Positions 23,430 to 34,721 of a stretch of 64,000 bases of DNA are shown here, piece after piece. Each line of letters opens with the position of its first letter. Within the stretch, counting starts at the first letter, position 1. A model generated the notes under the pieces. It did not search any database. It was not told the DNA's origin and saw only the letters and a program-made list of their open reading frames with translations. The DNA lies in the NCBI RefSeq assembly GCF_037975245.1, contig NC_092567.1, positions 7,936,714 to 8,000,713 of the forward strand. Reading direction: 5' to 3'. The stretch comes from Apostichopus japonicus (taxonomy: Eukaryota; Echinodermata; Holothuroidea; Aspidochirotida; Stichopodidae). Position numbers and translations under genes: made by a program.

Positions 23430-25790
23430 TTGCAAAGCAAGTGCCCGCAAAGGTCACCAAAGGTCAGTTAGATGCCAAAAACCAATATATTAAAAACAGC
23501 AATAACTCCCATTGACAGGGTCCGACATTATTGATATTTTGGGAGTAGTTGTGAATGGGGTAAGGGATCGTTTCCAAACATAACGGTAATGTGATCGAAG
23601 GTCAACAAAGGTCAATTAATGATAAAAAATTAGTATTTTTGCGATAACTTGAGAACGAAATGTCCGTTAGGGTTGGGAGTTGCTTCAATGTTATCCAATT
23701 GTCGACCCGCATCTGGGTGACCCTTGACCTCAATTTGACCTCTGGTGACCTTTACGTGTTTTTGGGGATTTTTACAGTTTTGATGCTCTTTTCAGATGTC
23801 AAAGGTACCTTCTGATCATAAATGTCAATAGGTTGACCCTGTGTGACCTTTATGTGCGAAGTGACATGGGGTCAAAGTTTTTCGGTCGGAGTTAGGATGG
23901 TTGTACAGACTTGTCGTTTTGTTTTTTGGAATCAGGAGATTAAACTACATCTGAAACCAAGGTCAAAAGGTCAAAGGTCACATTAGAAAAAATGTGCTTA
24001 TTTTGGGAGGAAACGAGCAAAAAAGAAAATGTTTGGTTTTGATGCTAGATTTGGATATCAAAGGTACCCTCCGATCAAAAATGTCAATTGGTTGACACTC
24101 GTGTGACCTTCGTGTGCGAAGTTATATGAGGTCAAAGTAAATTTTCAGACATTTATCGCAACAACTCCCAGTTCCAAGGTGTGACACGGTTGATATTTTT
24201 GGACAAGTTGCAAATGGTATAGGGGAATATTTTCAAACTTAACGGTCATGTGATCCGAGGTCACCAAAGGTCAATTAATGTTAAAAAACTAGTATTTTGG
24301 GGGTAGAAAATGGGCAAAGAAAAAAAAGTTTGAATTTGTATAGTTTGATGCTCTATTTAGGTCTCATCAATCAATAATGTCAATATGTTGACCCAAGGTG
24401 ACCTTTGTATGTTAAGTTATATGAGGTCAAAGTTAATTTTCAGACATTTAGTGTAATAACTCCCAGTGCCAAGGTGATACACAGTTGATATTTTGAGACA
24501 AGTTGCAAATGGTATAGGGGAATATTTTCAAACATAACGGTCATGTGATCCGAGGTCACCAAAGGTCAATTAATTATTAAAAAACTAGTATTTTTGCGAT
24601 AACTTGAGAACAAATTGTCCTTTAGGGTTGGGAGTTGCTTCAATGTAATCCAATTATCGACCCGCATCTGGGTGACCCTTGACCTCAATTTGACCTCTTG
24701 TGACCTTTTCGTGTTTTGGGGATTTTTACAGTTTCGATGCTATTTTCAGATGTTAAAGGTACCTTCTGATCATAAATGTCAATGGGTTGACCCCTGTGTG
24801 ACCTTCGTGTGCGAAGTTATATGAGGTCAAAGTTAATTTTCAGACATTTAATGCAATAACTCCCAGTTCTAAGGTGTGACAAGGTTGATATTTTTGGAGT
24901 AGTTGCAAATGGTATAGGGGAATATTTTCAAACTTAACGGTCATGTGATACAAGGTCACCAAAGGTCAATTAATGATAAAAACTATTATTTTTGCGATAA
25001 CTTGAGAACAAATTGTCCTTTAGGGTTGGGAGTTGCTTCAATATAATCCAATTGTCGACCCGCATCTGGGTGACACTTGACCTGAATTTGACCTCTGGTG
25101 ACCTTTTCGTGTTTTGTGGATTTTTACAGTTTCGATGATATTTTCAGATGTCAAAGGTACCTTCTGATCATAAATGTCAATGGGTTGACCCCTGTGTGAC
25201 CTTCATGTGCGAAGTTATATGAGGTCAAAGTTAATTTTCACACATTTAGTGCAATAACTCCCAGTTCCAAGGTGTGACAAGGTTGATATTTTTGGAGTAG
25301 TTGCAAGTGGTATAGGGGAATATTTTCAAACTTAACGGTCATGTGATACAAGGTCACCAAAGATCAGCTAATGTTAAAAAAGTAGTATTTTGGGGGGAGA
25401 AAATGGGCAAAGAAAAAATGTTTGAATTTTTACAGTCATGCTCTATTTAGGTCTCACCGATCAAAAATGTCAATTGGTTGACCTCCGGGTGACCTTTTGT
25501 GTGTGAAGTTATGTATACAAGTTCAAAGTTAATTTTTAGACATTTAATGCAATTAAATCTCAATGCCAAGGTGTGACATGGTTGATATTTTGGGACAAGT
25601 TGTGAACGGAGTGGTGGAACATTTTGAAACTTAAAGGTCATGTCATCTGAGGTCACCAATGTTATCATATCTGTTGACACGCTTGTAGGTCTCATATATT
25701 TCTTACATTTTCGATGCCATATTTAGATCTCAAAAGTGCCTTTTGATCAAAAATCCAATCACATATTGTGATCACAAAAGTGTTGGCTAT
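23430..25790. repeat. complex tandem array rich in AGGTCA half-sites
   Basis: About six to seven diverged units. The anchor AATAACTCCCA occurs at about 23507, 24162, 24457, 24855 and 25253. Spacings among the later anchors are near 295 and 400 bp. The longer unit includes GCGATAACTTGAGAAC and a TGACC-rich block. The shorter replaces these with a GGGGGTAGAAAATGGGCAAA segment. AGGTCACCAAAGGTCA, a direct repeat with 4 bp spacing, recurs at 23451, 24258, 24553 and 24953, with the variant AGGTCAACAAAGGTCA at 23599. No coding content. Confidence 0.85.
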
Positions 25791-25939
25791 AGTGTTGGTT
25801 ACTTTATGGGAACATGTAGGACCACAATTACTAGGACTATTTGAGCCTAATCTTGCTTGATAATATTATGTGTATTGTCATATACCCCAAGCAAGGAACC
25901 ACAGTGCCCTTGGGCTCTTGTTAGGCTTGCTATTGTAAA

Positions 25940-26520
25940 GTGATGTGAGAAGTCATTTAAGTTTAAAGTTGGGACGATTGTTTTATTCAATTTTCAGTCA
26001 GCATTTTGACCCATTACATACACAGTAGGCAAATATGACGTCATTCGGTCATACCACATAATATAACTTGTATAGGCAAGCAATACTAAGATAATCTGTC
26101 GTAAACAATTGTCAACAATATAAGTACGGTTCATTATAATTATTATAATATATTAAGTAACGACAGTTAACGATAACCCTTGTGTATGGTATATTCTCTA
26201 CACACAATGGCAAGCCAAAGGGGGAGGGGTAGGGGAGGGGGGAAGGGTGGTCGACCGCCCATCGTCTTTCACGGAATTGTCGTGGCGTTCAGCCGGTGCA
26301 TAATTACACCACTGCTACAGTAATCCCTGTCTCTTTTTCAACCTTAAAAAATATGTATTAGCAAAGCCTTGCGCTTAGAACTACTTATATGGATGACATT
26401 TATATTCTAAATACGCCTCAAAATGCACCAATTGACGTCTGAACTTTTATTGGGGGTGGGGAGGGTGGTTGGACCCTAGACCCGCTACGTGATAGTCTGC
26501 TTGAATGACCACAGGGCATC
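25940..26520. other. intronic sequence with G-rich patches
   Basis: GGGAGGGGTAGGGGAGGGG at about 26221 and GGGGGTGGGGAGGGTGG at about 26451 are G-rich and could form quadruplexes. No gene is recognised. Confidence 0.4.
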
Positions 26521-26734
26521 ATCCTCTCATTTATGAAATCTTTGGTTCGCCTCTATAGTCCTTCCCCTTCCAAGGTTCAGGTTCCTAACTTAATCCATCC
26601 ATGGACAAGTTTGAATATGTCCTCCACTTTTGAAATCCGGCGCACACACCTATCTATGACCCTGCATGGAGCTGTAGTACCTGACTATCGGGCCATACAA
26701 TGTACAGTAGTGTCTGTGTTGCTCCATGCCTTGC

Positions 26735-27190
26735 AAGGAACTGTCACGGAATGAAGAGAAAGGGAGCTGTCACTTACAGTATAGTTCTTCGGTATAACTT
26801 GATCTGTCATAATATATTATGAGTGTATATAATAATTGCAATTAATTAATCTTAATTAGGTAGCTGTTACATATAGAGCTCCCTGCTATAATTAGGGAGC
26901 TGTCACTGAGATTAGCTCCCTGCTATAATTAGGGAGCTTACTTTGAGAGAGCTCCCTGGTATAAGTAGGTAGCTGTTACATATAGAGCTCCCTGCTATAA
27001 TTAGGGAATTGTCACTGAGAAGAGCTCCCTGGTATAATTAGAGAACTTACTTTGAGGGGGCTCCCAGCTTTAATTAGGGAGCTGTCACTGAGATATCTCC
27101 CTGCTATACTGGTACATACAGAGCTCTGTACTGTAATTAGACATCCGTCTTCGAGAGAGGACCATGTTATAATTAGGGAGCCCCTCGTTA
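26735..27190 (+). repeat. hairpin-forming minisatellite, unit about 38 bp
   Basis: About ten degenerate units alternate AGGGAGCTGTCACTGAGA, TAGGGAGCTTACTTTGAGAG and TAGGTAGCTGTTACATATAG versions with AGCTCCCTGCTATAATT. Adjacent AGCTCCCT and AGGGAGCT form 8 bp stems with a short GCTATAATT loop, so a single strand would fold into a chain of hairpins. Confidence 0.8.
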
Positions 27191-27789
27191 TTACATAGAA
27201 TTTTCGTGTTTGCATACGTATATGCATACAGGATCAAAGTATCAACAGATAACTATATCAGTGATATAGTAAACTGTTTGTTTGTTATGTAAATATCGAG
27301 AGACGGAAGGTTAAATAAATAATATGAGTAGCGTGAAATATACTTATCACTCACATGAAAAACTTTCAATTGTGCACTTCATTCCAACTGAGCATTTAGA
27401 ATGAAGTGAACAATTAAACATTTTGCAGAACAATGTTGAGTTGACGAGATATGATAAGTTGTCAATGAAACATTTTGCAGAAAAATGTCCAATTGACGAG
27501 CTAGGCTATGATAAGTAATTGTCAATTAAACATTTTCAGATTTTTTTTTAATTGCTCAGTTAAAGCAACTGAGCAATCCAACATTTTTCTGATTTTTGAT
27601 AAGATTTTTTCTTGTTATCTAAACAATTTACTGAAAAATGTCAACTTATGGGGCAAAGGTTTTGTTATTGATGGCACTTTTAAGCTTCCGTAGATTAACA
27701 TTGAGTATTTTAATCGTATACCATACAATGTATATCCTGAACTTACTTGAAGCTAGCGAACAGTGTCAACCCAACCAATAGCAAAATTA

Positions 27790-28830
27790 TAGTCAAGTGG
27801 GGTAAAAAAAAAACAATTTACCTAAAGTTTGCTCTAAAAATTGATGAGTAAGAGGTATTGTTTCGGTTCCAATGTTCAAGTGTGTGGAGTGGGATTCTCT
27901 TAAAGAGAATCTAACAAAAATAACTTTTTTGTAAATGGAAAGTGTCGTTTTTGGCGAAAAACGTTGTTTTTTTTTACCCCCAAAATTTGCTTAATTCGGG
28001 GTAAAAAAAAACAATGCCGCGGGGTAAAAAAAACAATGCTAGAAAACAGCTATTTTCTTCATGAATGTATCTTTAAATCATGTTTGCATATAATAACATC
28101 TAAGTATGAGCTACTACCTTTACATGAAAAAGGGAAAAAATTGTGAAATTGTCTTAATTTGTAATTATGGATGGCTCGTGTCATATGTCATGCTCAGCTA
28201 TATTCATACTGTACAGTGTGTATATGATGCTACACAAATGTGGTGTAATATAGTAGAAACAATAGAGTTGAGCCAATTTCAGTTACTTCTGCCCAATTAT
28301 TTAACATTTTTGACACATGACAGACATGAAAACTATTTGCCTAACTTCTAAAATCAACATTATGGAAAAATTTATCCATTTGGGCAAAATAGGGAGTACA
28401 TTGGAGCCGGAAAGTACTTGTTTTTTTTTACCCCATTCGCATCATTTTTTGGGGGTAAAAAAAAACGGCCCCCCATGAAGCGTGAATGAAGTTGGAGTAA
28501 TTCTACCATGGGGGAGTGTAATATCACTAACTGCTATGCTGTAACTGCTGGAATAATCTCCACATCATATAAGCTGGGTATGCAGGAGAAAGTTTCGGAT
28601 ATGTGGTACAACCTTCAAATTTTGCTATTTTAGCATTCGCTTGATTCGATGAAGCGGTGATTGGCAGCGAAGTGACATAGAGTTCCAGAAATTATATAAT
28701 AATAAACTAGACATATAGGACTATCACCCAAAATAAAATGGAACTTTGGCTAAATATTCCCCTTCTATAAAAAGGGGTCGTTTTTTTTTACCCCAACTAC
28801 CCCCTTGTTTTTTTTTACCCCAACTGACTA
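27790..28830. mobile_element. TA-flanked TIR element with GGGGTAAAAAAAA phrases
   Basis: The left end TAGTCAAGTGGGGTAAAAAA and the inverse of the right end, TAGTCAGTTGGGGTAAAAAA, are both flanked by TA (27788-27789, 28831-28832), giving 1041 bp. Eight copies of GGGGTAAAAAAAA or its complement lie at about 27799, 27966, 27998, 28021, 28420, 28452, 28780 and 28807, in both orientations. The two open frames inside (27964-28146 and 28106-28351) have no recognised motif. The TA target is shared by Tc1/mariner and some other families, so no superfamily is assigned. Confidence 0.8.
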
Positions 28831-29950
28831 TAATACATAAATTAACCGAATTGAAGCTGGCGAACGTTGTACAGTAGTTCTATTAGAATTTTTCTTTTAG
28901 AGTATTCAAAATCATACGAAGTTTTGTATGGTGGAGTATAAGGATCGTGAGATACAATTTCTCAATGTGACAAGGAAAACGTGGTAAATATCACTGATCA
29001 AAGGTCAATTTTGACCGAAAATTTTAGGTCAATCACATATTACAAGAATATGTGAAAATGAGAGTGCGACAGTCGCAAAATTAGAGTGCGACAGTTGGAA
29101 AAATTAGAGTACGACAGTCGGAAATTCCGACTGTGGCACTGAAATTTTCCAACTATCGTCAGTTTTACCAAGATTGGGCGGGTGAGACACCCCCACCCCC
29201 TCTAGCGACGTCCCTGGGTACACAGTGACTCAGAACAAGGCAAAATGACCGAATGTTACACATTCCATGTATGATGCTTACTCAGCGCTAACTTATGCCT
29301 CAAATCTACAAGTCAATCACTTTCTTTGAAATGAGCGTATAAAATGGAGATGGGAGACTTTTTTTGGGGGGGGGGGGACATGGGTGTGAAAAGGTGAAAG
29401 ATAGTTTCACTAATCTGGGTATTTTTTCGTACGCAAGCTTCATTTTCAGCACGATACTATATTCTCGCTTAAAATAAATCGAGGCAGATAAAGCAATATA
29501 AAGGTGCTCATTTATATATTGTGAACCTCTGTGACATGTTCAGACCAAGTCATGAAATATTGCATATCATAACAACACCTCAATCGTGTCTCCGCTCTTA
29601 ATTATATTAATGTAATGCTTTATTCGCTCATTTGCATATCCTCTAACTTCTTGTCTAATTTCAACATTCATGGTGGACAAATTAATTCAAATCACCCCCC
29701 CCCCCCCCACTAACCGATAGAGGATGGTAACACCGGATTGTTATGATCATACTGCTTAAAGTTTCTGTGTTTGTTTTGAGAGTTTTGTTGTGACAGACTC
29801 GAGTTTTGTGAGCATATTGTTTCATTAATCAGTTATTACTACAAGTTAACAGTAGAGAGTGATTATACTTGACCAGTATATGCGTAGGAGATAAAGCTAC
29901 AAACACAACCAGCTGCTTTAAGCTAAAATCGATCATGCTCTGATCAGGAG

Positions 29951-31260
29951 CGTCAATCCTCTGAAGGAGTCGGCGAGCGACTAAGTGCAAAGCCTTTTCG
30001 GGTGGGATCCAGGGGCGAACCCCAGCCAGGGGTCCATGGGTCGGACTCTACAAATCTTCAGGCTTATTTTTGTTTGGTGCCTGAATTGATATGTCATTCA
30101 TAAATATATTTAATAAAAGTCACATTTGACAAGATTAGACTTTAATTAAGAAAGACTTATCTTTTTCACATCCTAATGTTATTTAGAACCTTAATCATGA
30201 TTGTTCAAATTGAAACTTAAACCAGCATTTTGCGTCCTTTTCTATGATATTCTCAACCTCACTGACTCCACTATGCTATAACTAAGTACATAACTAGCTT
30301 ATCTATTTAAATCTTACTTCAAATGGTGGCATAAAAGTCGAAAAATTTGCAACTTTCAACTTTGTTTTTCTCCAAGATATTTTCCGTTGGGATCCCAATT
30401 AACCTCGCCCATAATATGAATATTTAAACACTACGAACGTCATTGACCAATACGTAATACAACAGCAAGCTTGATTTGTGTACAGTCTATATGGCAGTTG
30501 TATCAGGGAGTTCCATAACAACTCCCTGGTTGTACCAACGCAAAGTCTTGAATCTATTTTTAGCAACGGCTCATAACTAAACCTGCATCTCTTCAAACTA
30601 GAGGGTTTGGGGTACTGTATGCGATCAATTTTAAATGTGGAATTTTGTCGAGGATACTTTTCTCATTCTCTGCAAATATCCTTAATTACTCGCCAATTAA
30701 CGATGTTGGCAGTGAAAAACTTGGCTGATATCTTAGTTTGCTGTTTTGTGATTGATATATGTAAAAAACTCGATGGACATGTCAAAAAAGTAGAAAACGG
30801 CGACCAAACGCAAAATGCTGCTTTAAACCCAAATGGAAACATCTAAACTTTGCACACGAGAATACCTTGTTATCCAGATATCTACAACATGCACACATAT
30901 GGTATTATAAGTACATTTGAAAAGCACTATTTGGTATCTAGGCACATTCACTTCATCGATATACTTCAGGCCGTAGCTTGGGTAGAATTCCTAGCGGCAG
31001 TTTAGAAACATCGAGAAACTATATATCGTCCAAATGTTTCATAGCAGTGCTTTGATGTGCAAATATACCAGGCGCTTTTTCATGAAATTGTATTGGGTTG
31101 GTCATTTCCAAAAAAAAGGACCGTTATGACTCTATCTGAGCGGAGCGCCACCATCGGTTGGCGCATAGCGCACCAATACAAGTTCTGGCATATGGTTGTA
31201 GCCGTAGTCAAAACATGGTGAGGGGAAGTCATATGGGAATAAAGGTGTATGTCAGGAAAG
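29951..31260. other. mixed repeat debris, no gene
   Basis: A GC-rich patch at 29945-30055 (GGGATCCAGGGGCGAACCCC) resembles interiors of hAT-like elements such as 47036-47520. The hairpin block shared with three other MITEs is at 31132-31170. No paired ends are found. Confidence 0.5.
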
Positions 31261-31269
31261 ATAGAACGA

Positions 31270-32080
31270 ACACCGTCTTTTACCATCACCCCTCCCTAAA
31301 ACCCCTCCATCCCCCGACCTCACCATACCCCACCCTATCCATCTCTCCAACCCCTCCATCTCCCCAACCCCCTCCATATCCCTCAAACCCCTCCATCTCC
31401 CCAATCTCCTCCATCTCTTCAACCCCCTCCATCTCTTCAACCCCCTCCATCTTTCTCAAACCCCTCCATCCCCCATCCCCTCCATCCCATACCCTGTCCA
31501 TTTCTCCAACCCCTGAACCTCCATCTCCTTCAAACTCCTCCACCCCACCCCTTCCATCCCCCACCCTTTCATCTCTCCAACATTCTACATCTCCCCAACC
31601 CCATCCATCTCCCTAAAACCCCTCCATCCCCCACCATCACTATCCCCCACCCTTTCATCTCTCCAACCCCCAACGTCTCCCCAACCCCCTCCATCTCCAT
31701 CAAACCCCTCCATCCCCATCCCCTCCATCCCATACCCTGTCCATTTTTCCAAGACCCTCCATCTCCCAAACCCTTCCGTTCCTAACCCCCTCCATCGCCC
31801 TTAAACCCCTCCATCCCCCACCCCCTCCATCCTCACCCTCTCCATCCCCCTCCCTCTCCATATCCCCAATCCCCTCCATCTCCCAAACCCCTCCATCTCC
31901 CTCAAATTCCTCCACCCCCACTCCCTCCATCCCCCACCCTCTCCATCTCCCCAACCCCCTCCATCTCCCAAACCCCTCCGTTCCCAACCCCTCCATCGCC
32001 CTCAAACCCCCTCCATCCCCCCATCCACCCAACCCCCTCCATCTCCCTCAAACACCTCCATCTCCCCACCCTATCCATTC
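31270..32080 (+). repeat. pyrimidine-strand minisatellite, CCCCTCCATCTCC type
   Basis: About 800 bp of degenerate CCCCTCCATCTCCC and CAACCCCCTCCAT units, almost entirely C, T and A on the plus strand. The long open frames on both strands (Pro/Ser-rich and Gly/Trp/Met/Glu-rich) are artefacts of the repeat. It borders the repeat copy interrupted by element B. Confidence 0.95.
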
Positions 32081-32089
32081 CTCTAACAA

Positions 32090-32193
32090 TTCATCATAAT
32101 ATACATAAAGTATAATTATACAAGTATAAATGAACAACGGAAACTAGCTGGGAATGATAAACAAAGAAAAATAGGACTTAAATTTAAACAGTA
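32090..32193. repeat. dispersed repeat family copy 2, left half
   Basis: Matches 22560-22660 (TTATACAAGTAT, AATGAACAACGGAAA, GGAATGATAAACAAAGA, TTTAAACAGTA). The right half resumes at 34722. The join reconstructs the uninterrupted order seen in the first copy. Confidence 0.8.
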
Positions 32194-34721
32194 GGTGAAT
32201 TCCATGGAATTGATGCATTTTCCACTAAAAATCAACTTTAGGTTGCAGTCACTTGAGGGAGATATTTGATTAACATGACAGTTAAACTACCCAAAACAGG
32301 TTTCACCTGGCTTATAACGTGTTTCTCCTCACTGCAGCATGCATTTAACCGTTAAGTGCTGCAGGGAACGAAAATGAGCAAAATTTCCTAAAATTCAGAG
32401 TGCCCCTTTAATAGTTGGCATGATTCCAGAAATGACCAACTTTGTTCTGAGTATGAAGTCACCTTGAGACCTTTCACCTTCTGCAAAGTTACAGGTGTCT
32501 ATATGAATATAAATGAGTGTGGACATGTCCCATCAGTCACAGTTTTTTAACATTTGTTTTAGTCATAAGCCAACAGAATGATTTCAGCTGTTGTTGGGGG
32601 TCTATCTATCTAGTATCACTCAGGGCCTAATCTGGCATGAGCAGAGATTCTTCAATTGTGTATATGGTTATGTGCTAGACAACCTGAAACTTCTGTCCCA
32701 TCAGTCACAGAATTAGGCTGCATGTGTGGTGTAATGCAAAATGGGGAAATCCAGTGCTGAGAGACAGCGAAACAGGAGGGAACGTTTGAAAGCACAGGGG
32801 ATATATGATGCATACAAAAAAACACAATCAGCGTATCGCAAACAGTGGGCCCACAAGAAGAAGTGGGAGATGTCTTCACAACAGACACAAGAGCGCCGAG
32901 AACGTGAACGAAAACGCAAATCAGAATACAGGTACAGTATATTTCTTCAAATTAATTTGTTAGACCATGTTATTGAAAGCAGCTTGTGTCACTGACATGA
33001 TGGTGACATGATGAAATGTTCATTGACCTGTGACAGTTATCCTGAATCAAGATTGGTATACATGTCAGATCTTTGGATTTCACTGTCCCATCAGTCACAG
33101 TATATGGTTCAGATAGTATAGCCTATATTGGACAGTTTGCAATGCCTAAAAGTAATAGTACAAGAATAGTATCGTTCCATTCATACCTAATTTCCTAAAA
33201 AGGAATGACATAACAACTATTATCATCTACAGCAGTGGCATGCACAGAGGTTTGTGGAGAGGGCTGGATCACTGCATACAGGCCCTTCTGTCCAAAATTT
33301 GAGGAATGCAATGTTCTTGGATCACAGAACAATGAGGCCGAGATGAAGGAACCGGTGGGTCTATCAGGGGGAAAAAGAACCTGAAGCACTGTACAGTACA
33401 ACACACTCCTGGTTGGCAGTATCACCACAGGAGTACCTGTCACACAAGTGAATTAGTACCCACAGAACCACTAGGCTGTAACTTCAATGGTGTAAGGTCC
33501 AATCCAATCATTGGTAAGGCCAGGTGGATCCTTTTTATAGTATATGTATGCCCCTTTGCCTATTAGTTTTGGCTCTTTCCTCGTGGGATATTGACCACGT
33601 TAGTATTTTTGGGAAAATGGAAAACATGGCTCAAAACAAATTGTATTAGACTTTCACTATATGATGGGCAGATTGGACCCTAATCCACCACTGAAAGTAT
33701 CTCGGTACTTTTGCATCCCAGGGTTAAGCTCAGCATATTGTCAAAAGCTCATGTGACTTAAATGACTTCATCAATGTTGTAAAATTAGTATCCTGTTCAT
33801 TATCAATGTTTGCATGTTTCAAGGCTCAGGTCGTTCTGTTGTTGTTAATAAATAAAATGCAAGTTTCAAATGCATATATGGATTGTGTTTCATTTTTCCA
33901 GTTGTCAGTACTTGATACACAGAAGTGGGATGACATGAGCCCATACATGGGCAACATACCTCACCAAATATGGGCCCAAACAGCTTTCCCAGTGAGGCCC
34001 CAACAAATCACACACCCATGACTTAGTCATATGGGGCTATATGAGAGAGCAAGTGTGGAATGGAACAGGTTTTCCCATGGGCCTGTGTCTGTTCTACATA
34101 TGCCAGTTGCTTCTATGGGATGCTCATATGGCAAACCAATGTGGGACCCACACCCCCATGGGCCAACTCGAGTGGGCCCTACCTGTGATGACTATGGGTG
34201 GCTAGAGCCCAGATGACCCAAGTTTAATGCTACTTGGCACCATATGTGGATGCAAACTGAAGTTAGTGCAAAACAAAATTTGCTATAATTTTGGAGGAGA
34301 TAGCGTCCCATCAGTCACAGAGCTTCTGTCCAATCAGTCACAAGGGAAATGCCACTGTGTGAAATAGTTAATGCCAATATTCTCTCAATGGTGGTGCTCT
34401 GATATAGCTACATAAAGTAGCTACCAGGAGGGGTATATACCCAACTCATTCTTTTCATTCAGAGATAGCGCTTACAAGTTAACTAAATGTACCTAAAAAT
34501 GGTGGTCTGCAAATGTCCCATCAGTCACAGGGCTACTCTAAGTGCTCCTTATCAAAGAGGAACACACTTATATGAACAGTTCTTTAATGATGGACCAACT
34601 GGGGGTTGCCCAAGTGAATGTTGCAATTTATAGCCTTCTGCCCCCTCCCACTTCCCAACAATATAACTTTCTTTGTTGAACTTTTCTATCAAATGTCCCA
34701 TCAATCACGCTGGAATTCACC
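32194..34721. mobile_element. phrase-bearing TIR element B, 2.53 kb, 4 bp duplication AGTA
   Basis: The left end GGTGAATTCCA is repeated in exact reverse complement at 34711-34721. AGTA flanks both sides (32190-32193, 34722-34725). The uninterrupted repeat copy at about 22656-22668 has a single AGTA, a true empty site. Seven same-orientation copies of GTCCCATCAGTCACAG or one-to-three-base variants lie at 32527, 32695, 33085, 34305, 34328, 34515 and 34695. The last sits 11 bp from the right terminus. One Arg/Lys-rich coding exon is present (32741-32931). Superfamily not assigned. Confidence 0.9.
32741..32931 (+). CDS. Arg/Lys-rich protein, first exon, element B
   Basis: The ATG opens MGKSSAERQRNRRERLKAQG, then YRKQWAHKKKWEM and QERRERERKRKSEYR, about 64 residues of highly charged helix. 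The frame runs to an AG|GTACAG donor at 32931/32932, phase 2. Similar basic N-termini (SAERQR..R.R) occur, from memory, at the start of uncharacterised multicopy proteins in invertebrates and fish, and in some bZIP-like or transposon proteins. It is the only coding-like exon found in element B, so it may be the remnant of the element's own gene. No downstream exon or catalytic domain is identified. Nuclear or nucleic-acid binding is only an inference from charge. Confidence 0.5.

Larger units (their letters stand above)
26735..29950. repeat. dispersed repeat family copy 2, expanded by insertions
   Basis: Collinear with 11660-12860 at several blocks: minisatellite, TTTGTTTGTTATGTAAATAT near 27276, CCGCTCTTAATTATA near 29592, GAGGATGGTAACAC near 29722. 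Between the second and third blocks copy 2 has about 2 kb more than copy 1, including the 27790-28830 element. Confidence 0.6.

Noticed and set aside
23430-25790. CRISPR-like or coding interpretation of the array
   Set aside because: Units of 295-400 bp with no short fixed repeat and spacer pattern. Eukaryotic context.
31158-32032. Pro/Ser-rich and Gly/Trp-rich frames on both strands
   Set aside because: Produced by the CCCCTCCAT minisatellite.
33235-33290. CAGTGGCATGCACAGAGG as a hAT-like left end
   Set aside because: No inverted partner was found nearby.
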